A stretch of DNA of 64,000 nt, from positions 5,880,003 through 5,944,002 of the forward strand of contig OY811976.1 in the NCBI GenBank assembly GCA_963681505.1, read 5' to 3'. Source of the DNA: Eunapius fragilis (lineage: Eukaryota > Porifera > Demospongiae > Spongillida > Spongillidae). Below the pieces are notes generated by a model. It was not told the origin of the DNA. It worked only from the letters and a program-made list of their open reading frames with translations, and searched no databases. Positions 21,140 to 33,676 of this stretch are shown in pieces; position 1 is the stretch's first letter, and each line of letters opens with the position of its first letter. A program made the translations under genes and the position numbers.

Positions 21140-24038
21140 ATGTGTAGTATTCATGAACGGCCGCTACCACAGTGCGCCTCGAAAAACCAGTCTAGCCCTG
21201 CAAGGACCACCAGCAAGCAGAAAAAGCAGGACGTTCACAGACTTGCAGGAAATGAACCTTCCCCTGAACAGGTGCATATCTTGTTCTACGTGAAAGACAG
21301 GCCACACCCACCATTCGGGCAAAGCTATGCATCGAGGTCGACACGGGGGCAGCTGTGTCTCTAATCAGTGATGCTACCTTTAAAAGCCTGTGGCCAGAAG
21401 CATCCAGGCCCCTGCTCCAACCTTCCAGTGTGCTGCTGCGGACATAGTGATTATCACTGTTGGGCCAAGTTTCCGTCAACGTGTCATACGGGGGCAAATG
21501 CCACAAATTACCCCTGCTGATAGTGCTTGGAAATGGTCCTTCACTCCTTGGCAGAGATTGTGTATCGACCCTGGCGCTGAAATCGGAAGAGTTATCAGTG
21601 CTACACACCCGGAACGTAGAGGGCATTCTGGAGGGGCACGCTGAGGTGTTTCAGGACGAGCTCGGTTTTGTTAGGGGACTGAAAGTCAAGCTCCACCTGA
21701 AGGACTCCATTAAGCCATGCTTCAACAAAGCACGCCCAGTTCCCTACGCTCTTCGAGAAAAGGTTGAAGCAGATCAGGTTAGGCTGGAAAATCGTGGGGT
21801 CATCAAGAAGGTTCAGTTTTCTGAGTGGGCCGCTCCAGTAGCCAATCATGAAGCGTGACGGAAGTATTTGCTTGTATGGAGATTACAAGTTGACCATAAA
21901 CACTTCCGAGGATTGAAGACATCCTTTTGTCGATTGGCAATGCCACAGTTTTCTCTAAGCTTGACCTAGCAAATGCCTACCTACAGCTTGCTTTAGACGA
22001 GGAGTCAAAAGCCTATGTCACTATCTCCACACATCGAGGCTTGTTCAGATATAATCATTTGCCTTTTGAGTGTCTTCTGCACCTGCCGTCTTTCAGCGCA
22101 CAATGGAAACACTGTTAGGTGACATACCAAAAGTGTCCGTCTACATAGACAACTTGTTGGTGTCATGAGGGGTCGGAGGAGGAACACTTACAAACATTGG
22201 AAAGGGTGTTAACTCGTCTCCAAGAAGCAGGTCTGAAGCTTAAGAGATTCAAATGCTTCTTTATGGTTCCAACAGTTGAATATCTGGGCCACATCATTTC
22301 CGAAAAGGGGATACAACCAACGGAACAAAAGACAAAAGTCATTGTCAATGCTCCCACTCCGCAAAATGTAACACAGTTTAAGTCATTCCTTGGTCTTATA
22401 AACTACTAAGGCAAGTGTGTTATCGCCCCTTTATACACTACTAAAGAAAGGTACACCGTGGTATTGGGGCAAGGAGCAGAACCAGGCGTTCAGGAGGGCA
22501 AAGTCCGAACGGTTAATATCAGTGAAAGTATTAACGCACTTTGACCCAGGGAAAAGCTCCCTGCTGGCCTGTGATGCCTCACCTTACAGGGTGGCGGCCT
22601 TCTATCACATCAAATGGAGGATGGGGTAGACAGGCCTATTGCATTTGTTTCCAGAACCTTGACACTGGCAGAAAAGAAATACTCTCAACCGGAGAAGGAA
22701 GGACTGACGGTTGCATTTGGTGTTTGCAAGTTTAACCAGTACCTGATGGGCAGGAGTTTCGCCATCCTTTCAGATCACAAGCCGCTCCAATACCTGTTCA
22801 GCGCGGACCGCCCAGTACCGGTGATGACCTCTGCACGCATTCAACGCAGGGCCCTTACACTGAGCGCGTATCAGTACGACATTGCTTTCAAGGCTGGTGG
22901 TCTACAGGGCAATGCCGATGTGCTGAGCAGACTACCATCGGAAGAAACACCATCCAGCACCCCTCTACCTGGCGTCACTGTCCTCATGCTGGAAGCCTTG
23001 GGACAGCAGCGGCCCAGTGACGACTGCGGCGATCAAGGCTTGGACAGACAGGGATCCCGTGCTATCGCGCGTGTGTGGTTTTGTTCTTCATGGGAACTGG
23101 GTGCAAGCAGAGCAGGATCCTTCAAGAACAAGGAATTAGAGCTTAGTGACCATGATGGAAGCCTATTGTGGGGAAAACAGGACAGTGGTACCCAAACCGG
23201 GTAGGAAGGCGGTGCTAGGAATGCTTCATGACTCCCATCCTGGCATCACCCGGATGAAAGCCCTGGCGAGGGATATTGTTTGGTGGCCAGGAATTGATGG
23301 TGACTTAGAAGCACAAGTTAAATCTTGCCAAGTGTGTCAAGTAAACAGGAAGTCTCTGCCCGTAACTCCGCTTCATCCGTGGGAGTTCCCTCCTCGACCT
23401 TGGGCCCGACTTCATATTGATTTTGCTGGACCCTTCATGGGCAAACAGCTCATCGTACTAGTGGATGCTCATTCCAAGTGGCTGGAGGTTTTGGTTGTGT
23501 CCTCGTGTTCGTCCCAACAAGCGATCAAGTTCTTCCTATGCCGTGTCTTCTCCACACACAGGCTTCTGTAAGTTTTGGTCTTCGGGCAATGGCGGTGCAC
23601 TTGTAAGCGAGGAGTTTCAGACTTTGCCAAGTGTAGCGGAATTCGGCACGTCACCAGTGCGCCCTACCATCCTGTGAGCAATGGGAGAGAGGAGTACAGT
23701 CCTTCAAAGAGGCATTGAAGAAGTCTTCTGGCGATGTGAAAACCAGGCTGGCAAGTTTTCTGTTTGCATACAGGCTGACATCCCACTCCACCACGGGCGT
23801 TTCATCTGTGGAACTCCTTCTTGATCGAAGACCGCGATCTTTGCTGGACAGCCTTCATCCAGACCTGGCAAGCAAGGTTTCCAAATGCCAGGAACGTCAA
23901 AAGGCAGCGCACGACAAGCATGCAAAGGCTGGGCACCACCAATTGTTTTCCCCACTCCAATCAACTGTGAACGCATCTACTGCCTCTGTCTGTAGGCAAG
24001 CAAAACGTCAATTGAAACATGGTAGCTGTGCATTGTAG
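21140..24038 (+). pseudogene. Ty3/gypsy-type retrotransposon pol relic
   Basis: Domains in order, in shifting frames: aspartic protease around 21330-21590 (EVDTGAAVSLIS, later LLIVLGNGPSLLGRD); reverse transcriptase around 21640-22410 (ATVFSKLDLANAYLQLALDE, VEYLGHIISEKGIQ); RNase H around 22560-22960 (FVSRTLTLAEKKYSQPEKE, LSDHKPLQYLF, GNADVLSRLP); integrase zinc finger and core around 23150-23560 (HPGITRMKALARDIVWWPG, CQVCQ, LHIDFAGPF, VDAHSKWLEV). The C-terminal integrase part follows to 24038. Multiple stops and frameshifts make it dead. I found no gag and no flanking LTRs. This order (RH before IN) is that of gypsy elements. Confidence 0.88.
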
Positions 24039-24111
24039 TGGCTAGCAATCTGTCTACTGTGTGTGGGCCCCATACATTATCGAGCATTAAAAACACAGTG
24101 GGGTTTAATAG

Positions 24112-25112
24112 TCAGTCACCAAAATCCACAATACGACTGAGATTATCAGCAAGCTCATTCTCTTCTCGAGGGATCCATTCAGGCTCGAGGTGAACATGAT
24201 GGCAAATGCATAACTTAAATATTCTCATGACCACGGCCTGGAGGTGTCCTTTTCCACTACCCACAGTCAAGATACGCACTACATTCTGGTTATCTGTAAA
24301 CCATCTCAACCTACCATTATTGAGTTTAGCTGCAACTACATCTATCACTCTCCCCACAGCCACTAGCTCCCTCCACTTTGAGCTCTGCGTGGTCTCCTCT
24401 GGAGTCCTGTTACCCTGTGCAATATGCCATGCTCTACTGTGTAACCACCATACCCTGTATTACTTACATCAGAATATGCTACCCTCACTGCAGAGGGACT
24501 ATGCCATATAGGCTGTGCATTGTCGTCCACAAGTGATTCAATCCAAAACTGTAATTCAAATTTGGCCTCTGCTGTTAGCTCTAACATATCACACCAAGCA
24601 TACCTCTTCTGCAGCAGGGCATACAGCTCCCTGGTCATGAACCTCGCTTATGGGGCCCAATGCTAGACCCATAGATACATGTATTATCTTGCTCACCAGG
24701 CTTGCTATACGCTTGGCACTTTGGCACATGTTGCCCTGTAGTAGACCTCAGAACGCTTTTCAGTGCTATGATTTTTTTATTCACGGACAGATACATCTCA
24801 CTGACAAATATATCACAAAACCCAACTACTGAACCCTATGAGAAGGCACCCATGCACATTTCTCTTCATTCGCCATTAGGCCTGCATGCCTTAGTGAGTC
24901 CTGTACCCGGGTATAGGCTAGCTTTGTCTGCTGCTTCCTTGCTGTCTATTGCACAAATAGGTACAGTATAGCCCTTAACCCCTTACTCCGCCACAAACGT
25001 ACCAAAGGACACATTTGTAAATGCATAGGGTGCAGATGACAAACCAAACGGCAATACAGAAAAAGTATAATATTTTCTGCCCTCATGCAAATCCCAAGTA
25101 CTTGCGATGATG
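24112..25112 (-). pseudogene. DIRS-type retroelement RT/RNase H fragment
   Basis: On the minus strand the RT palm remnant YYTFSVLPFGLSSAPYAFTN appears near 25112-25000, with stops after it. RNase H-type sequence follows at about 24638-24363 (VRVAYSDVSNTGYGGY). After a frame break comes 24363-24112 (RWFTDNQNVVRILTVGS and LEPEWIPREENELADNLSR). DNQNVVRIL and EPEWIPRE..ADNLSR are hallmarks of DIRS-family RNase H. No tyrosine recombinase is visible. It lies tail to tail with the gypsy relic. Confidence 0.8.
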
Positions 25113-25782
25113 TTGTACTACTTCAGTATGATATGGTGGCCCGGTAGGTCGCGGTCTCGAGCGATGAACTTCGAGCGGTTTAGACGTTGTGCTCAAGGCA
25201 CAAAAGCTGTTAAGCTCAGAGTTATGACCCAGTTAGCGTTACAGCCGTAAGCCCAAAGCCACAATGACTCAGAGCAATGATGCAATGACTCAGACCGAGT
25301 TGGCATTTAGTCTCAGACCGATTTGGCGTTTATTTTCAGGGAGAACTATGGGATCGATAGGATATATTGCGTCATATACATGTTTACGGTGTCACATGAT
25401 AGAAAGTTCCCTGCTTCGCCATTCTGCAGGCTGCATCTATGGAGTAAAAATTGATTGCGTACATCACCATGGTAACGATAGTATACAAATCATAATACAT
25501 ACACCGAACATCTTTTCCCCTAGCACTGACTCTTTTTTTCACCCTTGCCTTTCGAATTCTTTCCAATCCTTTTGTTGTTAGCACGTGTGCTATACTTTTC
25601 CAGCAGTACTTTTGCTGTTAGATTCTCGGCAATGCGGGTGCTACGATCGTCGTTGAATGTGCTTTCAACCTTTGTAGAAGATATTTTTTGAAAGGTTTTA
25701 TGCTCTTTGGGGTCTTGCTTCGTGATGTGTGTTTGAGGTTCCAGTTCCTCGTCGCTGCTTGCAGTTGAATCATTGTTCGCTT

Positions 25783-26837
25783 TCATGCTTGTACAGTGTA
25801 TACACGTGTGGTACGATTAAGGTTTTCATTGGGCACATAATGGGGGACTCCTGTGGGGAGACTTGATGGGGGCCAAATAACAGCCAAAGTATGTGGATCC
25901 TTCCAAACACCTTTCGAGCAACCATCAGTAACTGATGTGCCTAAGGAGTTCAAGGATTTATGCACCCAATTGACAAAACTTGTTCCATCAGAACACCCCA
26001 CCACTCCCCTAGCCCTCCAACAACTAAAGTGGAAACACGAGTAATCATTTTCATTCCAATTTGGACAATTCAAACAATACACGACTTTGTAATTATCAGC
26101 TGTGATTTCATCTTGTGCTATGTTCAAATATGACAGAATATGATCAGCTAAAAATTTAAATTCATCAGGATAGAATAGTGGTGGCTGGCTGACACAGTGT
26201 ACCATGCAATATGCTAAATGATTCACATCAATGTCTTGAATGTAATCACCACCTATAAATAAAGTAACCAGTAAATAACATTTATGCTAATTCAGTGCGT
26301 TGCAACATACCCATGTTTCCAACAAGGTGATACAAGTCAGTAGGAACATCACAAGGACAAGACGCTAGCCTGTTCCATCTTATTCTGTGGTTATTCCATC
26401 TCGATTTAAATTCATCCTGTTCTCTGGCCAAAACACCTCCAAATACGTAAGCAGTTAGGTGTCTTAAATATGGAGAACGTGCACACATCTGCATTCATAC
26501 ATGTGAGACGTAAGTCATACATTTATGAAGTTCAATGGTAGTGTCATACAATCCTTCTTCCACCAGTCTCTGAAAAGAATAAGTAAAAAGATATGCACAT
26601 ACTCATAAACAAAATACCTTATAAAGGTTAATCCACCAATCTGTTTTTGAAACGTCTCAGTCTGGACCACCAACTTTCATTTCGCTGTCAAGAGCATGTA
26701 GCATGAAATACTCACGGTGTTTTGGATGGAGCTTCCAAACACAAAGCTGTTTGGTCCAGAGTAGCAATCATGATGGTGGTGCCAAAGTAACATTTGACAC
26801 GCAGCAATGCTAACATTTTCACTCCCACAATCTGACC
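25783..26837 (-). CDS. Integrase-core-domain protein, multi-exon, partial
   Basis: Exons on the minus strand: 26837-26712 (SDCGSENVSIAACQMLLWHH, ending GSSIQNT|GTGAGT); about 26682-26622 (SWWSRLRRFK, then the WWINLYK motif one base out of frame); about 26572-26515 (RLVEEGLYDTTIELHKC); 26491-26313 (FKSRWNNHRIRWNRLASCPC, donor GTATGT); 26254-25783 (YIQDIDVNHLAYCMV..., stop). The order matches the large integrase-core family of cnidarians, fish and sponges, which is related to transposon integrases. A single extra A in a 5-A run near 26655 breaks exon 2; this could be a sequencing error or a real lesion. The upstream part with the first catalytic Asp was not found. Confidence 0.6.
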
Positions 26838-26929
26838 CTGCAAGGCCAAACAACAATAACACTGTAAACATGAAACCAGAACAAAGGAACAGGCAAAACA
26901 AGCTGTGGCCAAGTTGACATGTAAGTACA

Positions 26930-26950
26930 GGGGGGGGGGGGGGGGGGGGA
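26930..26950. repeat. Poly-G tract
   Basis: Run of about 20 G residues upstream of the integrase-core gene. Confidence 0.93.
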
Positions 26951-26999
26951 CTCGCAAGTGGAGACTTTTCGCACCTTGCAGATGGAGAAAATACGCAAC

Positions 27000-28690
27000 A
27001 TTCATTGTACCTTTAACATAACTGTCAGTTGATAACAGCCCTGCCAACTTCAGTACCGCTTATAATATTCATTGGCTGTTGAAATCGTTGTGGGCTTACT
27101 TATAGTGCTTCATAATCCGCCCCCTTTCTCCATCCACAAAAGATTTAGTTCCTATACATGTAGCTAGCTTCTCCACGCCCTGCCTACTTCTTACCTTCAT
27201 TACAAAGCTACATGTACCTAATACCAGCATGCTCACTTCCTGTCATTTCAACCTTGCTTTGTTACCTTAGTGGAAGGATGGACATAACCTGAGTACCCAA
27301 CCCAAAGTAGGAAACTTTGAATGATGTACTATCAGTACACTGTTACTTTAATTTTACCTCAAGTGTTCACTTGCTTGATGATATACACGTGCACCTTCCT
27401 AGAGCATCTGACCATGTAACAAGGAGTAGGTAGGCATACAAAGGATGTACATGTACCGACTAGGAAATCAGTCTCACTGCAAGGTTCAGAACGTCAATGA
27501 TCTAAATTTTGGAAGGGAGGAGTGCAGTTATCCTGATCCCCACCGTACCATGATAACTCATCTTAGATCTGTCAGTGAACACACCATTTTCTGCTGTAAG
27601 TCAAAAGCAAAAGGTATACAGTGTTTGGATTGATGCTCTTCTGTAGGCTCACACCATCATGCATTTGCAACATGTCAATGGATATGGTTTACATGAATAT
27701 AACACAACAGTCCAGAGCAACATCTCTTGGTTGCTGTCGGCTGTCATCTGGTTCTGATGTTAAGGAATGACCTTGTCTGGTTGGGCAACAAGCACATAAA
27801 TACACATGGTTACAGAAAAAAGTCACTGGCTTTGCATGACACCTAGACTGAACATTCATTGCCTGCTCACCCTTATATACCCCCCCCCCCCCCCCCCCCC
27901 ATGTGGCTATCTATGTCACTTGCCTCGCACCTACAAATGACTCCGGAGGGAGCATAGTTTCCATCTAATTCGTTACATTCAACTGATGGAAACATATATT
28001 AATGTGAGGCATTAAGGAACACAGCAGACTGTGGGTGTGTTGTGTACATATGTTGTTGCAGCTATCACCCTTACGTTGTACTTTTATCTGATTGAACATT
28101 GTACAGAGGTCTCTACTGATTATTTGGCAAGGATGAAAATGTACATCATTGTTAGGAGATGAAGTGAAGCTTACAGTGACCTGTATTGGCCCACCCAAGG
28201 TATGGTGGTAGAACATGTAGGTGGGTTTGATGATGCATGTACAATGCAGGCATGCTGATGTGGTGTGCGTGTGCTTGTAGGAGAGTCCATGCCATGGCAA
28301 CCCTTTTGTGCTACACATTCTTTCACCTTCCCTTCTTCCCTACATACACTAACCTTATCCCCAACTCTTCAACCTCACGAGGAGGGCGGGGGGGGGGGGG
28401 GGGGGTGGATATTATGTTATTATGTTGTGGTGGGTTACATGGATTAGGATTAGTCATTGAATGTTATCATATTGATATTAGGATACATGTGTGTTCCCTA
28501 CCCCCTTCCACCATTCCAGCTTGTCACAGTGGACCTCAAGCAGCAGTACCTGGATGACTGCTGTGGTATCATGAGCACTATGTGAAGGGACAGAGAAGAT
28601 TGGAAAGTGTGAGGGACAGAGAAGATTGGAAAGGACAGTATATGATAAGAGGTGGGTGTATGTGTGTGTTAGCCGTGTATACGACCTCAT
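27000..28690. other. No recognisable gene; poly-C and poly-G tracts
   Basis: Only short open frames without domains. Poly-C at about 27881-27900 and poly-G at about 28387-28405. Confidence 0.45.
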
Positions 28691-28699
28691 ATTCCCCTC

Positions 28700-29723
28700 T
28701 AGTCTGGGTACCCTAGCATGATGTAGGGTCTGGAACCATGTGTATACCCAGGAACAATTATAACGGTTGGACACCGGGCATTTGTCCGGCTAATTTAGTC
28801 TATTGCCCAGTGGTCAATTAACCATCCGGACAAAATAGCCGGACAAAAACACGCAAGTGATTTTGATACTGGAAGCAGTGAAAGCCCTGGTCCTAGCTGT
28901 AAAAAAAAACACCTAAGCGACATGTAACGAAAGCAACCTTCGATAGATGGCAACGAGATAATGATGACGATCACCAAACGCTCGTCTGGCTTCGCTGTGA
29001 ACTGGAACGCAATAATGTCCACTTAGCTGTTTTGTTCTGTGATGTGTGTAAGCGCTACAAGGACAGCATTGTATCGTTGCGAAACTTCCAGATGACCTGG
29101 ATTACTGGTACTACTAATTTGTGTCTACGTACTAAACATTTTTGAAACATGTCTGGGCAAACACATCCACCCCTTGACATTTTGTCTGGCCATCCCAAAA
29201 AAGTTATAATTATCCCTGATACCAAACTTGTTCTGATTAGTTTGTATGTTAATATGATATTCATAATCCGCAAAACCACACTCTCACGTGAATCTAATCA
29301 ACACCAATCACACGATTTTTGGCTAATCTGGGGACCAGTACCACTGAATCATGTACAAGACAAGTCAAGAAAGCTGTAAGCATGAGCGCTAGCATCTCTG
29401 AACCTGGGATGATCAATGCTCGATAGTTCAGTCACGGTAGGATGCTGAAGACAAGTCTGTTTATAGAATTACATGACCTTGATCCTCCATATGACATATA
29501 GTAGCTATCTCCACATTAAGGATTCTGGCCCCTCAAACTTAGGGGTATGATTCTTTGAAGGAACACCAAATTTTGGCCCTTGGTCCTTGTTGATTAGATT
29601 TAGGTGAGAGTGTGGTTTTGCGGATTATGAAATCATATAAATAACAAAAACTAATCAGAAAAAGAACAAGTTTGGTATAAGCATGGGTTCCAGACCCTAC
29701 ATAATGCTAAGGTCCCCAGACTA
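28700..29723. mobile_element. Fold-back element with 9-bp target duplication (TAGTCT family)
   Basis: Ends TAGTCTGGGTACCCTAGCAT and its near-complement, with a 40-bp terminal inverted repeat. Flanks are ATTCCCCTC (28691-28699) and ATTTCCCTC (29724-29732), 8 of 9 identical. A second, inner inverted pair (about 29215-29310 against 29575-29680) contains TCATAATCCGCAAAACCACA. No coding capacity. Confidence 0.7.
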
Positions 29724-29732
29724 ATTTCCCTC

Positions 29733-30673
29733 AGCAACACATGCACACGCACACAATGACCACCCATCCACATCTTCCCACATCTACCAACCTTGGGTCA
29801 TTCTATGGCAGATCACCCGGTCAATAACACCACACAGTCTCATATTTGGATGAAATTGGGTATATATGTTTACCACGACTGGGAAAGTAACTACATCAAT
29901 TATCCCCTTATAATCTTTATCGGATTTCAAGATTTGGTATGATACTTGTTTTATTTATTTCTTTACCCTAAATCTTTGACTGCTAATATCTCTGTAATGA
30001 TTAGTCACATAATTTAATGCAAGGTATATTTGAGAAGTTGAAGCATCAAACAATCTGAACACATACTTGAAATAATAATTTGGGAGGTTAATTAACCAGA
30101 ACATGAATTTCTATTTTTGGGGCGCATCCCTGTAAAAAGGGACAAAATCTCGCAGCGTAAGAGATAATACATCACAAGGTTGCATCATCATAGAGTTATT
30201 TAAAATCAAAATAGGAGTGGCTAATTATTTGGTTATTGAGTATTTCAAATGACAAAGGTTATTGACATAGAGCACTCCATGGCAGCAATGAAATGCTGTG
30301 GTTGTAATGTAAACACAATAAAGGGTGAAGCCTTACATGAGACCATGAATTAGGTTCATGCTTTGGTTTGTCCCTACACTGAATGGATGCAATGAAGTGA
30401 GGTGTACAACCCTATTCGTGAGACCTGACCTGTTGCTGCACCTTTTAAAATACAGCTATTTAAGGGGGGGGGGGGGGGGGGGGGGGATTCTTGTGTGAGT
30501 GTTCTTTCTGATATGAAGTGATCATTATACACAGCTTATATCCTGAGTAGTTATATTGTGATTAGTTAGTTGGTGGCAGTAGTCTACATTGCTTTTTGAA
30601 TGGTGCATCGTAAGCCACACTCTCAAGGGTACTCAAGAAGTATCATAGATATGTTCCACTCTCCACAACTACT
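29733..30673. other. No recognisable gene; poly-G tract
   Basis: AT-rich DNA; a run of about 22 G residues at roughly 30465-30486. Confidence 0.45.
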
Positions 30674-30997
30674 TTGGCAGTGCATGAAGTTTCCTCAGGA
30701 CCAAGGGCCAGAGTAGTCAGCATTGTGGAGGCGTTGCAAATTGACATCTCTGATGTAGTCAAAGGCAACTATGTAGCATGTATGTACGATAAAAAAGTGT
30801 GGTATGGTACAGTCAATGATATCTCCGAAGAGTTTGGAGATTTACTAATCAGGTTCATGCACCCCAGCGGTGGTATGAACAAATTTGTTTTCCCTGAAAG
30901 TGATGATACATGCTGGATTGAGGAAAGTGACATTCTTTGCACCATTGACCCACCTAGCTTGACCAGTTCCAGAGGATACACTATTTCACATGGATAA
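30674..30997 (+). CDS. C-terminal domain of a transposon-type protein (partial)
   Basis: The frame encodes SDVVKGNYVACMYDKKVWYG, then LLIRFMHPSGGMNKFVFPES and DDTCWIEESDILCTIDPPSL before a stop. I recognise this as a recurrent C-terminal module of multi-copy, transposon-linked proteins in cnidarians and sponges (a small beta barrel with conserved Y.ACVYD..W.G and FMHP). I know of no assigned function. It is probably the last exon of a larger gene or a solitary relic; no upstream domain is visible. Confidence 0.5.
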   Translation: MAVHEVSSGPRARVVSIVEALQIDISDVVKGNYVACMYDKKVWYGTVNDISEEFGDLLIRFMHPSGGMNKFVFPESDDTCWIEESDILCTIDPPSLTSSRGYTISHG

Positions 30998-31672
30998 TTG
31001 ACAAAGGCTCAAACAGCTTGTACCTTTTTTATGTAGACCTGACATTTGCCTTTATGTTAAGACCTTTATGATAACTGATTATTTTTGGCTGGGAAATCAA
31101 ATTTGAAACATTACCCATTTGTTTTGATAATGCACCATATAAAGGATGAAGCCATATGTAGCATCTCACCAAGGTGCATACAAAACGAAATGCTTGTACT
31201 TTAAACATTTATAGTTTTTTGTAAATAAGATTAGCCAGTCCAATTTATAACATTTTATACTCTATGATGATAGGGCTTTACTGGAAAAATAAAACATTTT
31301 AATAAAAGCTTGTCCCTTCATAGCCATGAGCTGCCAAACTTTGTGTTACAATTTAATGGTTAATAAACTTCATGAAATAATTAAAATAACTCAATAGTAT
31401 AATTTGCCATGGTTTTGGCTTCTCAATGATACCTTGCACTGTACTCTGTGACCAATGGCTCAAGGGATATGAATTTTAAAGATGAAAGGGTAAAAAAAGA
31501 ATGGAATAATTAATAATCAAGATTCTCCAGATTTGATAAAGACACAGATGTGATAATTGGTGACCATACTTTCCCTAATATACTAAATAGGTGTGCAAAC
31601 TATAATTCAAATCTGAGGGGGTGTGGTGGAAAAATAGCATGTCCATCGGGTGATCTGCCATAGAATGACCCC

Positions 31673-31709
<37 letters not shown>

Positions 31710-31720
31710 TGTGTGCGTAC

Positions 31721-31770
<50 letters not shown>

Positions 31771-32385
31771 CACATGTTGCCCATGCCACTTTGAACCAAC
31801 CATTGACAATGTACATGTTGTAGTATTGACGTGCCATTTCATATACCCAATATCCAACTCCATAGATTATCGTCCAATATGGCAATAAGAAATCCTGTGC
31901 AGCTTTCATTACAAGCTATATGTATGTGAAACTATCCTGATAAGTGTATTGCCGCTCGGCGGAAAATTGTACGTGTCCAATGAAAATGTCCTCGAATGAA
32001 CGAACACCTTGTGAATCTTATGTATCAAGTCACTTACATTAGACAGTTATTCCATATATGTTGACCTAATATGCTTTGGGGGGTGGGGGGAGGGTCTGTT
32101 GTATTGTTGGATGCACATTCATATATACATTATGTAGCATGCAAGACTGCGTGCAACTGCTTGTAACCACAAACGCCCATGGAAAAAGGGGGGGGGGGGG
32201 GGGGGGGAATTGAATTTTAGGGCCCTTGTACTTTAGTTCCATAACCCAGACCTAGATTCCCAACAGCTGTGGACCGCTACATGGAAAGTAGATCGAACAT
32301 TTTATGTTGTCGTATAAATGGGGTATCGTTTTGTGTCGTCATATACTAATTATCGTGTTGTCATAAACTTGTTATCGGGCTTGCA
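30998..32385. other. No recognisable gene; GT microsatellite and poly-G
   Basis: (GT)n at 31675-31768, interrupted, and a poly-G tract at about 32188-32207. Long frames over the microsatellite are artefacts of the repeat. Confidence 0.5.
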
Positions 32386-32863
32386 ACAAATGCACGCACC
32401 GCGCACACTGCTGTGCGAATTAGGAAGCACCTGACAGGCACATGTCCTTTTATGACTGTGAGTGATGATCAGGTGAGTGCTTCAGTTTCTTTTTAAAATT
32501 ATCGCATAGTAGTAGTCCTACAGCAAAAGTGTGCTTGTATTTTCTCTCAGATTTGCAAGGTGTTGTATTTGCAATCAATTGTGTACACATGTAAGTCAAG
32601 TTGCATTTACATGTAGAAATGAGTTAGTGAACAATTTGTTGCACAACTGCTCCATAATATTAACAAACATGAGATATACATGTAGTTAGATAGATGTTAC
32701 TGTCTGCGTCCTATGGCTACATATACAAGTATGCTTGCATTGATGATTGTGATTACTCCTTTTCCAGCACTGGGTATTTTCACGCTTCACTGCTACACTG
32801 GTCTTCGAGTACGTGAGAAATGATGATGGCCAGGTTCACGACACCCTTGTGCTCACCAAGTGA
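32386..32863 (+). CDS. Possible last two exons of an unrecognised gene
   Basis: An open frame ending ...CPFMTVSDDQ reaches a donor GTGAGT at about 32472. An acceptor TTTTCCAG at about 32767 continues in frame with HWVFSRFTATLVFEYVRNDD...TLVLTK and a TGA at about 32863. An AATAAA polyadenylation signal follows at about 32910. I cannot name the product and see no upstream exon, so a chance combination is possible. Confidence 0.3.
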
Positions 32864-33676
32864 TGCTCCCCACGGCAGTGGCTTGTGTGCTGCCATTCGT
32901 TTGCTGACAATAAATCTTTCTTTGTGCACTTAGCTTGTATGCCGTGTCTTGTACATTAATACATATGAACAAAACATTTGAAGTTGTCAAAACTTTTTTG
33001 TAATATTTAGAGCATGCAAAAAAGGACAACAAATAGATGTGTGCATAGTCACCTTTGCTTCCTTTTAGTGAAAAGGTACATGCACGTCTTCTGAATGCAT
33101 GCACATGAATTTGTAGATCAAGCAATATAATGTGATCCTGCACAAGTTGTTTTCAAGGTCCACTTATAAAAATGCATCCGTTGTGAAGAACATGTCTAGG
33201 GTGGAGGGTGAGAGGAGTGCAGTGTTGTATGTATGTGTGAGGATAAGGAACATCCCTGAGCTGGTTTTCCTTTGCTAAATAAACTATATCTACAAAAAAA
33301 AAAATTCTTTGATTCCTTTTATCTTTGGTAAGTATGAATGCTGAACTCATAACATATATGCACAGTACAATGCATATGGCTTTGAAAAGTGCATTTCATG
33401 GTTTTATTTGCACAGTGTCCCAGCCAGGCAACAAGAGTGAAGCAGCTACTGGAATTTATTACATGCCCCCCTTCATGTGATTACTGTGTTATAAGAGATA
33501 TCTCAATGGGACAGTGACAGATTTATTTATAATGCAGGCTTTAAATTGGGTTCAATCATAATTATCAATTGCATCATGAAATAACAGACAAACAAAACAC
33601 AATGGCATAACTAACATGCCTCGAACAGTTTGTTATATATGTTAATGAAATGTATCCATGAATAGAATCATCTGTA

